A DNA stretch of 64,000 nt from Flavobacterium hankyongi (GTDB taxonomy: Bacteria > Bacteroidota > Bacteroidia > Flavobacteriales > Flavobacteriaceae): the NCBI RefSeq assembly GCF_036840915.1, contig NZ_CP085725.1, positions 2,294,001 through 2,358,000 on the forward strand. Direction: 5' to 3'. The notes beneath the pieces were generated by a model. The model was given only the letters and a program-made list of their open reading frames with translations. It had not been told where the DNA came from and did no database searches. A program made the translations under genes and the position numbers. Positions 1 through 6,712 of the stretch are shown piece by piece. The stretch's first letter is position 1, and the number at the start of each line of letters is the position of its first letter.

Positions 1-1
1 A

Positions 2-559
2 ATTTCGGAACAAAAGAAAAGCATTGCCATTACTCGAAGCTTTCCAAAACAAATTTCCGATTTTGATTTACTGAAAGAAAGGGTATCTACTTTTGCTTCT
101 GTCTGTGCCGAAAAATTACGCAAACAAAAATCCTGTTGCCATACTGTTATCGTAATGTTGGTTATTGATAATCACAAATACGAATCAAATAAGTATTATT
201 TCAATAGTGCAATCAGCTTGCCTTTTGCCACAAATTCGATGTTGACCATTAGCAATACAGCTGTTAGCATTCTCAAAAAATTGCTCGAAGGTCACGAAGG
301 CTTAAAATTTAAAAAAGCTGGTGTTATTGTAAGCGGATTGACACCTGAAAACAGCAAGCAATTCCATATGTTTGAAGACGAAAATCCAAAACACCTTCAA
401 TTAATGCAGACTATCGATTCATTGAATGCAAAAATAGGAGGCCGAAAAATCAAACTGGGAAATCAAAATTTAAAAAAAACCTGGGATATGAATCAAAATC
501 ATTTATCACCGCGTTACACAACTAATTTCAACGAAATTCTTGAAATCAAATGTCACTAG
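2..559 (+). CDS. umuC: UmuC-type Y-family DNA polymerase V subunit, C-terminal part (5' end outside window)
   Basis: The reading frame is open from the left window edge, so only about the last 185 residues are present. The frame upstream of the first internal ATG continues with protein-like sequence (ISEQKKSIAITRSFPKQ), so 155 is not the start. The visible part is the little-finger region followed by the short C-terminal tail typical of UmuC (WDMNQNHLSPRYTTNFNEI). UmuC performs error-prone translesion synthesis after SOS induction, normally in complex with processed UmuD. The stop codon overlaps the start of umuD by 10 bp, so the two are co-transcribed. The order umuC then umuD is the reverse of the enterobacterial umuDC operon. 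Assignment as UmuC rather than DinB rests on the tail and the umuD partner. Confidence 0.88.
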   Translation: MSEQKKSIAITRSFPKQISDFDLLKERVSTFASVCAEKLRKQKSCCHTVIVMLVIDNHKYESNKYYFNSAISLPFATNSMLTISNTAVSILKKLLEGHEGLKFKKAGVIVSGLTPENSKQFHMFEDENPKHLQLMQTIDSLNAKIGGRKIKLGNQNLKKTWDMNQNHLSPRYTTNFNEILEIKCH

Positions 560-990
560 AAGATTCAAAAAAACTGACTTTTTTCACCCCTGATCTCGAA
601 AGCAATCAATCAATCCCTTATGCTACAGGCGGAGTCTCAGCAGGGTTTCCATCCCCAGCTGCAGATTTTACAGAGAGCAATATTGACCTAAACAAAGAAT
701 TAGCTAAAAATCCTTTGGCCACTTTTTATGTAAAAGTTAATGGAAATTCGATGATTGATGCTGGCATTAATGACAAAGATATTTTAGTCGTAGACCGAAG
801 TATAGAACCTAGAGATAATAAAATTGCTGTATGTTTAGTCGACGGAGAATTTACTGTAAAACGCATCAAATTAGAAAAAGACTGCCTGTATCTACTTCCT
901 GAAAACAAAGAATATCAACCCATAAAAATCACCGAAGAAAACCAGATCAGTATTTGGGGTATTGTGACATATGTTATAAAAACTGTTTAA
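550..990 (+). CDS. umuD: UmuD-type SOS self-processing serine peptidase
   Basis: The 146-residue protein has the LexA/UmuD S24 peptidase layout. The cleavage site is Ala31-Gly32 within SAGFPSPAADF, close to the enterobacterial AAGFPSPAADY. The nucleophile is Ser67 in GNSMIDAGI and the general base is Lys104 in DGEFTVKRI. There is no N-terminal DNA-binding HTH, which separates it from LexA. RecA-stimulated self-cleavage would give UmuD', the partner of UmuC. The ATG at 550 overlaps the umuC stop, indicating translational coupling. A strong hairpin terminator follows at 1027-1052. This is the last chromosomal gene before the left border of the integrated element. Confidence 0.93.
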   Translation: MSLEDSKKLTFFTPDLESNQSIPYATGGVSAGFPSPAADFTESNIDLNKELAKNPLATFYVKVNGNSMIDAGINDKDILVVDRSIEPRDNKIAVCLVDGEFTVKRIKLEKDCLYLLPENKEYQPIKITEENQISIWGIVTYVIKTV

Positions 991-1026
991 TCGGAATCAA
1001 AAAATTTGGAAATGCCTAAAAATAAA

Positions 1027-1052
1027 AAAACCTCTCATTTCTGAGAGGTTTT
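1027..1052 (+). terminator. Rho-independent terminator after umuD
   Basis: A perfect 11-bp inverted repeat (AAAACCTCTCA / TGAGAGGTTTT) with a 4-nt loop ends in a T run. It lies directly against the left attachment repeat at 1053, so the chromosomal part of the locus ends here. Confidence 0.85.
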
Positions 1053-1071
1053 GTACCCGGAGTGGGAATCG
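1053..1071. repeat. attL: orphan 3' end of tRNA-Leu
   Basis: This is an exact 19-bp copy of the tRNA-Leu 3' end found at 25896-25914, in the same orientation, with no tRNA body attached. It follows the umuD terminator directly and marks the left junction of the element. Confidence 0.9.
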
Positions 1072-1204
1072 CAATATTTAAATTTTCATTTCTTGAAACA
1101 TTACAAAATATCATATAAAACCACTATACTTAAAGGATTTTAGCTTTTTTAAATAAAATTAATATTAAATAGAATTAAGTTAAATTCAAATAAAATAACT
1201 ATAT

Positions 1205-1223
1205 TTCGGCAAATATTCGGCAA
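1205..1223. repeat. Paired TTCGGCAA motifs, left end (possible integrase arm sites)
   Basis: Two TTCGGCAA octamers lie at 1205-1212 and 1216-1223, an 11-bp period (about one helical turn), just upstream of the integrase start. An equivalent pair with the same spacing and orientation lies at the right end (25820-25838). This layout suits arm-type binding sites of a tyrosine recombinase, or sites for a recombination directionality factor. Confidence 0.6.
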
Positions 1224-1234
1224 AAAATATAGCA

Positions 1235-2503
1235 ATGAATTTAAAATATTTCATTATAAAAGGTAAAAATAAAAATTGTAGTATATATGTTCGCTTTTGG
1301 GACAGCAAGAGAATTGACCAAAAAACAAAAACAGGATTAAGCGTCCTAATAGATGATTGGTCTGAAGTAAAACAACGATTAAAACCAAAGGCTACTTCCC
1401 AAAAAAGAGATTTTTTTAATCATCAGTTAGAACAATTAGAAAGACATATTTTTGACAACTATAATTTTGATTATAATAACAGAAAGTATATTTCAAATTT
1501 ATGGTTAAAAGAAACTGTTAATTCTTTCTTTGGCAGAGTTACAGCTGATGAAAATTACAAAATATATTTTGTTGATTGGATAACCTTATTTATAGAAGAT
1601 GCTCACAAAAGAATTTATAAAGGAAAGCCTATAACTGAAAGAACAATTAAAAATTATAGTACAACACTTAATAAATTAAAAGCATTTGAAAAGTTACAAA
1701 ATCACAGATATCGATTTGAAGAAATCGATTTGAATTTTCATCGAGATTTTATTTACTACTGTTCAAACACAGAAAAATTAAATAATAACTCCATAGGAAC
1801 ATTGATTAATAGAATAAAAACTTTTTGCACAAATATTGAACTTGATGGGTATGCTATTAATCCTAAATACAAACATCGTGATTTCAACAGTCCAACAAAT
1901 GAAACAAGAGATATTTATTTAACTGATAAAGAAATAAACACAATTGCGAAACACGATTTCAGTGATTCAGAAAGATTAGATAATGCTAGAGATTTATTTG
2001 TAATTGGACTAAGAACTGGACTTCGTGTTTCAGATTTTTTAAGAATTGGCAAGGATAATATTTTAGGAAATATTATTAATATTACTACGCAAAAAACAAA
2101 TCAAAACTTGTTCATTCCAATTCACCCACAATTTCAGGAAATTTTAGACAAGAGAGACGGTGAATTCCCAAGAGAAATATCAGATCAAAAGTTTAACCTT
2201 TATATAAAAGAAATTTGTGAAGTGGTCGGATTTAAGGAAAAAACCAGTGGTGCAAAAATTAATTCTGAAACCAACAGAAAAGAGTTTGGGATATTTCCTA
2301 AACATGAATTGGTCACCTCACACATTTGCAGACGATCATTTGCAACTAACTTATTTCTAGGTGGATTTGACAATGCTACAATTATGAAAGCTACTGGTCA
2401 TAAATCTGAAAATCAATTTTTGAAATACATAAAATCAACGCAAGAAGAACATTTACAAAAAATAAGTAATTATTGGAATGAGCAAACTAGTAAAGTTAAG
2501 TAA
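1235..2503 (+). CDS. int: Tyrosine-type site-specific recombinase (integrase) of the element
   Basis: The 422-residue protein has the usual Bacteroidota integrase order: an N-terminal arm-binding region (1-100), a SAM-like core-binding domain (about 105-215) and a catalytic domain (about 225-415). Catalytic residues can be read as Arg264 (TGLRVSD), His363 and Arg366 (SHICRRSFAT), His389 (TGHKSE) and the nucleophile Tyr398 (FLKYIK). It would cut and rejoin the tRNA-Leu 3' end repeats. Its position next to the attL copy and inward orientation are the standard arrangement for tRNA-targeting islands. The ATG at 1235 is favoured because the preceding 160 bp are A+T-rich and hold the paired TTCGGCAA motifs. 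All catalytic positions are present, so it is probably active. Confidence 0.93.
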   Translation: MNLKYFIIKGKNKNCSIYVRFWDSKRIDQKTKTGLSVLIDDWSEVKQRLKPKATSQKRDFFNHQLEQLERHIFDNYNFDYNNRKYISNLWLKETVNSFFGRVTADENYKIYFVDWITLFIEDAHKRIYKGKPITERTIKNYSTTLNKLKAFEKLQNHRYRFEEIDLNFHRDFIYYCSNTEKLNNNSIGTLINRIKTFCTNIELDGYAINPKYKHRDFNSPTNETRDIYLTDKEINTIAKHDFSDSERLDNARDLFVIGLRTGLRVSDFLRIGKDNILGNIINITTQKTNQNLFIPIHPQFQEILDKRDGEFPREISDQKFNLYIKEICEVVGFKEKTSGAKINSETNRKEFGIFPKHELVTSHICRRSFATNLFLGGFDNATIMKATGHKSENQFLKYIKSTQEEHLQKISNYWNEQTSKVK

Positions 2504-2651
2504 AAAGATTCCTTAAATCTATTATACAAATATTTGAAATGCTTCATATAATAAATAATTAAAACCCTTTATAAACTCTTGTAGGAATACATTTTTTATA
2601 ACATCCATTATGTGAAGTTTGAAAAATTAATTAACTAAAAAATCCCGTAAA

Positions 2652-3518
2652 ATGAATTTCGATTATCAGGAAATAGAAAACAGAGAATTTGTAAAGAAAT
2701 TCACACCACAAGAGTTGGAGCTTTCAAATATTGAAAACCTTGTTCTGCAAAATGTTTTCATTCGATATGAACCTGAATTTTTAATTAACATCGAAAAAAC
2801 AAATTCAATAGAGTTTGATACAATGATAACTTTGGAATCAAAAGAATATAGTCTAAATGAAGCTATTTTAAAAGAAATATATACATCTATCCGCTTTTTT
2901 GTAGAAGTCGTTGTAACTGACACAGAATTTGATTTAAACAGGATTTTAACCAATTTGGAAGGACGAATTGAAAACGTTGAAAAAATAAAGTACTTAGAGA
3001 AAAAACATAAAGATTTATATTCAGAGGTTAAAAATGAATCAGAATATCTTGTTTATGCTGAAATAAAAGAGTTTAACGGGTTTGAAAATTGGCAGGAATT
3101 GATTTTTGATAATCTTCATGGAGAAAGTACTTTTATTCAAAAGTATTTAACTTCAGATTTTGAAATATCAGATATTCCCAAAGATATTTTGGATATGTGG
3201 ACAAAATATTATACCATTAAAACCCAAATAGATTTTTGCAAAGAACAAATTGATATACTTAAAAATACTAAGCAGAAATCGAACTTTGTTGATACTTCAT
3301 TACAGGTTTTTCTACTGGAGGAAATAATAAACTTAAAAGACTGGAGCAGTATCAGTGCTAACAAAAAAGGTGAAATTCTTAGCCACCTACTTGGAAAAAA
3401 TAAGGATAACATTAAAAAGATTTACCTTGAACTTGACAAAAAAAGTTCTCAAAATTCAGATAAGCTTTTAAATGACCGAAAAAAAGCTGATGAAATTATT
3501 AAAAAACTATTAGGGTAG
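2652..3518 (+). CDS. Uncharacterised element protein, weakly RteC-like at its C-terminus
   Basis: The 288-residue acidic, helix-rich protein has no signal peptide, membrane segment or obvious catalytic motif. The stretch around residues 215-265 (FLLEEIINLKDW, then GEILSHLLGKNKDNIKKIYLEL) resembles the C-terminal part of RteC-family proteins. RteC is known in Bacteroides conjugative transposons as an activator of excision genes. The resemblance is by eye only and short, so a function in excision control is a hypothesis. The gene lies 148 bp after the integrase and is closed by a strong terminator that overlaps its stop codon, so it probably forms a transcription unit with or without the integrase. 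Confidence 0.6.
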   Translation: MNFDYQEIENREFVKKFTPQELELSNIENLVLQNVFIRYEPEFLINIEKTNSIEFDTMITLESKEYSLNEAILKEIYTSIRFFVEVVVTDTEFDLNRILTNLEGRIENVEKIKYLEKKHKDLYSEVKNESEYLVYAEIKEFNGFENWQELIFDNLHGESTFIQKYLTSDFEISDIPKDILDMWTKYYTIKTQIDFCKEQIDILKNTKQKSNFVDTSLQVFLLEEIINLKDWSSISANKKGEILSHLLGKNKDNIKKIYLELDKKSSQNSDKLLNDRKKADEIIKKLLG

Positions 3519-3543
3519 CCCACAGGGTTACCCTAATAGTTTT
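3503..3543 (+). terminator. Hairpin terminator overlapping the preceding stop codon
   Basis: A perfect 15-bp inverted repeat (3503-3517 with 3529-3543) encloses an 11-nt loop and ends in TTTT. The left arm includes the last codons and most of the stop codon of the upstream gene. The A-rich left arm means it could also work on the opposite strand. Confidence 0.8.
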
Positions 3544-3561
3544 AACCCCGTTCGACAAGAT

Positions 3562-3569
3562 TAAGTTTG
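3562..3569 (+). promoter_or_regulatory. Probable -7 box upstream of the HTH gene
   Basis: TAAGTTTG matches the Bacteroidota -7 consensus TAnnTTTG. It lies 33 bp before the ATG at 3602 and after the terminator at 3503-3543, where a new promoter is needed. No clear -33 TTG is seen at the usual distance. Confidence 0.4.
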
Positions 3570-3601
3570 TACCATAATTAATCAAAATAAACAATTAAGT
3601 T

Positions 3602-3898
3602 ATGGCTAAAGAAATCTTGCAAATCGAAAACATTAACGCTACTGATTTTAAAAATGAAATCGTAAAGGACGTTACCCAAGCACTAAAAGGATATGCTACT
3701 ACTTTGCAAAATCCCGATAATGAAATATTATTGACAAGGGAAGAAACAGCTAAAATGCTTTCCGTTTCACTTGTGACCTTATGGGATTGGACAAAAAAAG
3801 ATATTATTCCAGCCTACCGAATAGGCAACAAAGTACGCTACAAAAAAGCAGAAGTTTTAACTGCTTTACAGCAAATGAACAAATTTGTTTCCAAATAG
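3602..3898 (+). CDS. Helix-turn-helix DNA-binding protein, excisionase/MerR-like fold
   Basis: The 98-residue protein has a variable N-terminal helix (1-40) and then a compact winged-helix domain of the excisionase type (about 43-95). It starts with LLTREETAKMLSVSLVTLWDWTKKDIIPAYRIGNKVRY-type sequence, where the recognition helix is followed by the typical 'IPAYRIGNKVRYKKAEV' wing. Such proteins are common beside the DUF3987 gene in Bacteroidota islands and act as excision or replication/transcription regulators. It has its own promoter-like box. The region just downstream carries a 27-bp palindrome containing two ATTGCAAT motifs (3924-3950), which makes it the first candidate for the protein that reads these motifs. 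That link is inference. Confidence 0.82.
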   Translation: MAKEILQIENINATDFKNEIVKDVTQALKGYATTLQNPDNEILLTREETAKMLSVSLVTLWDWTKKDIIPAYRIGNKVRYKKAEVLTALQQMNKFVSK

Positions 3899-3923
3899 AA
3901 ATTATCAAAAATCCATAACTGAC

Positions 3924-3950
3924 AACCATTGCAATAGCATTGCAATGGTT
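3924..3950. repeat. 27-bp perfect palindrome with two ATTGCAAT motifs
   Basis: A 12-bp inverted repeat (AACCATTGCAAT / ATTGCAATGGTT) encloses AGC. Each arm contains the self-complementary octamer ATTGCAAT (3928-3935 and 3939-3946, 11-bp period). It lies between the HTH gene and the DUF3987 gene. No T run follows, so a binding site is more likely than a terminator. Confidence 0.75.
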
Positions 3951-4002
3951 CTGTAACACGCAATAATTCAGTAAGTAAATAAAAAAAGAGTAAGAAAAAC
4001 TA

Positions 4003-4033
4003 ATTGCAATAGAAACAACCACACAATTGCAAT
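4003..4033. repeat. Two further ATTGCAAT motifs upstream of the DUF3987 gene
   Basis: ATTGCAAT occurs at 4003-4010 and 4026-4033, 23 bp apart (about two helical turns) and 21 bp before the ATG at 4055. Another copy lies just inside that gene at 4127-4134. The placement around the start suggests an operator or an origin-like site. Confidence 0.55.
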
Positions 4034-4054
4034 GGTGGAGTCACCATCTAAATT

Positions 4055-5353
4055 ATGATTATGGAAATAAATAGTTTGAACGATATTGATAATAAAATTG
4101 GGAATGCTTTTAAAACCAACAAAGAAATTGCAATTAATCAGTTGGAAGAAATAATTTCCAAGATGCCTGTTGAAATTAGGTCACTAATTAATGAAGCATT
4201 TACTTTAAAGAGAATACCCAAAGAATATTTGTTAAGCTCCATATTATTTGCTTTCAGCAATGCGGGTGGTCTTGCTTTTTCAATTAAAGCAATGGGATAT
4301 GTAAATTATGCCAATCTGTATTTTGCAATAATCGGAAGCCGTGGGGATAGTAAATCCCCTGCTATGGATTTGGCTACTTTTCCACTCGTAAAATATGATA
4401 ATGAAAAATATAAGGAGTTTAAAAGAAACAATGCGGATTTAGAAGAACTTGAAAAGATTGACAGAAAACAATTGTTTCTTCAGGATGCAACCATTGAATC
4501 CGCAATTTTCACGCATTTTAAAAACAAATATTCCGTTGGTATTTTTGTAGATGAACTCTATTTCATCATTGAAAAAATGGCAAATAAAAACAGTACGGAG
4601 GGTACAGCTTGGAGGACTTTCTTTTTACAGGGAAATACCAATAAACATATTGATATATCACGCAAAACAACGGAGAGTTTTAGAATTGAAAAATCATACC
4701 CTACTTTATTAGGCTCAATCCAACATCAATTTGTACCGAAATTATTTGCAGACGGAAATTTAGAAAGCGGATTAATCGACAGAATCCTTTTTACCAATAA
4801 ACTCACGGTTAATCACCAATTGTCAAGAAATGATATTTCTACTGAAGTATATGAAAACTATTCTAAATCCTTGCTCAATCTTCTATATTACCGCACCGAA
4901 ATAGAAAATACTTTCGAGATGGATGATTTACAGATTTCACTTGATTTGAAAGCCAATAAACGCCTTTTTGATTATTCACAGGAATTAATCAACCGTCAAA
5001 ATAAAGCAACCGATTTAAGTAAGGAGTATATCTCTAAAATGATGATTAACATTCACAAATTAAGTCTGTTGATACACCTGATTTTAAATTCTGAAAGGCA
5101 GGACTATCAAAGTAAAATGAGTGTTGACACCGTTGAAATAGCAATCTTGATTCTTGAGTTTTACTTTATGAACTTCAAAATCGTTTTAGATGAAAATATT
5201 ACCCAAAAAGAGAAACTACCAACTACTGAAGAAATTATCAGATTGGCAATAAAAAATAATGCCACCCAGAAAGATGTCGTAGCCATTACTGGAATGAACA
5301 AATCAACCATATCAAGGAAATGGAATAATGAACTGATGCAACCTGCAACTTGA
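4055..5353 (+). CDS. DUF3987-type ATPase (primase/helicase-like) of the element
   Basis: The 432-residue protein has a P-loop-like motif at about 94-102 (GSRGDSKSP) after a hydrophobic strand, and a Walker B-like strand FVDELYF at about 164-170. This is the pattern of the DUF3987 family found next to integrases in Bacteroidota islands and plasmids, and thought to act in replication or maintenance. A C-terminal HTH-like segment (about 390-428, QKDVVAITGMNKSTISRKW) suggests DNA binding. ATGs at 4055 and 4061 are both possible. The last codons form one arm of a 21-bp inverted repeat (5337-5357 with 5416-5436). It precedes the Zn-finger/Toprim-like gene by 99 bp, and the two probably work together. 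Confidence 0.78.
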   Translation: MIMEINSLNDIDNKIGNAFKTNKEIAINQLEEIISKMPVEIRSLINEAFTLKRIPKEYLLSSILFAFSNAGGLAFSIKAMGYVNYANLYFAIIGSRGDSKSPAMDLATFPLVKYDNEKYKEFKRNNADLEELEKIDRKQLFLQDATIESAIFTHFKNKYSVGIFVDELYFIIEKMANKNSTEGTAWRTFFLQGNTNKHIDISRKTTESFRIEKSYPTLLGSIQHQFVPKLFADGNLESGLIDRILFTNKLTVNHQLSRNDISTEVYENYSKSLLNLLYYRTEIENTFEMDDLQISLDLKANKRLFDYSQELINRQNKATDLSKEYISKMMINIHKLSLLIHLILNSERQDYQSKMSVDTVEIAILILEFYFMNFKIVLDENITQKEKLPTTEEIIRLAIKNNATQKDVVAITGMNKSTISRKWNNELMQPAT

Positions 5354-5436
5354 AACTAAGCCAAAAAATTGCTTAACTATTAGTAAAATCAATGCTTAAC
5401 AAGACTTTTTTCAAAAGTTTCAAGTTGCAGGTTGCA
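5337..5436. repeat. 21-bp perfect inverted repeat spanning the end of the DUF3987 gene
   Basis: The arms are at 5337-5357 and 5416-5436, separated by 58 bp. The left arm contains the last codons and stop of the DUF3987 gene. The arms carry TTGCA elements (GTTGCAGGTTGCA), related to the half-sites of the ATTGCAAT family. The spacer holds a near-repeat ATTGCTTAAC / AATGCTTAAC. No T run follows. It could be an attenuator, a replication or transfer origin, or a regulator site. Confidence 0.65.
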
Positions 5437-5452
5437 AAACAAAATCTAAGAA

Positions 5453-6397
5453 ATGCTACAAAAAAGAGAAATTGAGTTTGTTTTTGAGGTCAAGCGAAAT
5501 CGCAAGATAATAACCCCTTGTTGCAATAAAAGCAACAACGATGGAAAGTTTGTGAATTATAAAAATCTCGGAGAAGAATTTGGTTATTGCCATTCTTGCG
5601 GAAAAGCAACATTGCCACCGTCAATATACATTGATGAAAATGAAAACGAATATTATTGGAATGATTTAGAACATAGATTTGATGCCATTTCTTTAATTCC
5701 AATCAACAAACCCAAAACAGAACCGAAAGTAACACCTACAAGTAAACAAATTATTCAAAAATACATTGACGAATCAGTAATATGGAAGTACTTCAGAGTA
5801 ACTCCCGAAAACAATCTTTTGCAATATTTACGCAAAAAATATGGGGATTTAAAGACCGAAGATGCGAAAGAAACTTATGCTTTAGGAACAAGTAAAGATA
5901 GAGGTATAATATTTTGGAGTATAAATACTGATTTGAAAGTTCAAAAAGCCAAAATAGCCTACTATGATGCAAACGGCAAACGAACCAGTAAATTTAAAAT
6001 TCCTTATAAAAATGAAGATGGCTATTTCAATTGTTTATTTGGCGAACATTTGATTGATGATAAAATTAAGGCAAAGAAAACAATTGTATTAACTGAAAGC
6101 GAAAAAACGGCTATTGTAGGCTACATTTTATTTTCTCAATATGTTTGGGTGGCTTATGGTGGAATTAACGGATTGACAGAAAATAAAGTAAGCCCTTTAA
6201 TTGGTCATAATGTGCTAATCATCCCCGATATGAGTGAAAATGCAGTCGGTATAATTTTAAATAAAATGCCATTTCTTATTTCATTAGGAATCAATGTCAA
6301 AATATGGGATATGACCGAAGGTAAAACAGATGAACAATTAAAACTCGAAGGAGTTTACAATAATGATTTGGAAGATATTTTCAGAAAAATTATTTAG
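5453..6397 (+). CDS. Zn-finger/Toprim-like protein (DUF6371-type), partner of the DUF3987 ATPase
   Basis: The 314-residue protein begins with a zinc-ribbon pattern: CC at about 23-24 (TPCCNKSN) and a CxxC at about 47-50 (YCHSCGK), a primase-like nucleic-acid-binding module. The C-terminal half (about 195-290) has the pattern of a Toprim-like fold: KKTIVLTESEKTAIVG, VAYGGINGLT and NVLIIPDMSENA, giving the E...D alternation of Toprim metal ligands. Genes of this kind regularly follow DUF3987 genes in Bacteroidota elements, so a primase-like role in element replication is the likely reading. Its ATG lies 17 bp after the inverted repeat at 5337-5436. Two pairs of ATTGCAAT motifs follow it directly. 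Confidence 0.72.
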   Translation: MLQKREIEFVFEVKRNRKIITPCCNKSNNDGKFVNYKNLGEEFGYCHSCGKATLPPSIYIDENENEYYWNDLEHRFDAISLIPINKPKTEPKVTPTSKQIIQKYIDESVIWKYFRVTPENNLLQYLRKKYGDLKTEDAKETYALGTSKDRGIIFWSINTDLKVQKAKIAYYDANGKRTSKFKIPYKNEDGYFNCLFGEHLIDDKIKAKKTIVLTESEKTAIVGYILFSQYVWVAYGGINGLTENKVSPLIGHNVLIIPDMSENAVGIILNKMPFLISLGINVKIWDMTEGKTDEQLKLEGVYNNDLEDIFRKII

Positions 6398-6424
6398 TCT
6401 TTTTCGCATTTATAATTATAAATC

Positions 6425-6476
6425 ATTGCAATGGCATTGCAATTATCTGCATAAACCATTGCAATAGTATTGCAAT
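6425..6476. repeat. Two ATTGCAAT pairs in the 6398-6712 intergenic gap
   Basis: ATTGCAAT lies at 6425-6432 and 6436-6443, and again at 6458-6465 and 6469-6476. Each pair has the same 11-bp period, and the two pairs are 33 bp apart (three turns). The rest of the 315-bp gap holds no gene: there are two -7-like boxes (TATTTTTG 6573-6580, TATATTTG 6591-6598) and a short G-rich motif (TAACAAGTTGGCGG 6671-6684) before the next gene. The helical phasing suggests cooperative protein binding. Confidence 0.7.
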
Positions 6477-6712
6477 ACCTCACAGAATCCCTTTAAAATA
6501 AAGCTTTTCCTCCTCCTTGATTTTGATTTTTCTATTGAAAGTAAAGCACAGAATACACTCTTTTATGTGCTCTATTTTTGGCAATTGTTATATATTTGAA
6601 TACGTTACAATATGCTAATTATACATATCTAAGTATAAACAAATGTATATGTGTTATTTTATCATACTTATAACAAGTTGGCGGTAATACTCAAAACACG
6701 ATAGAAACTACT

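Noticed and set aside
3804..4022. Minus-strand open frame over the ATTGCAAT repeats
   Set aside because: It is antisense to the HTH gene and covers the palindrome, which better explains the sequence.
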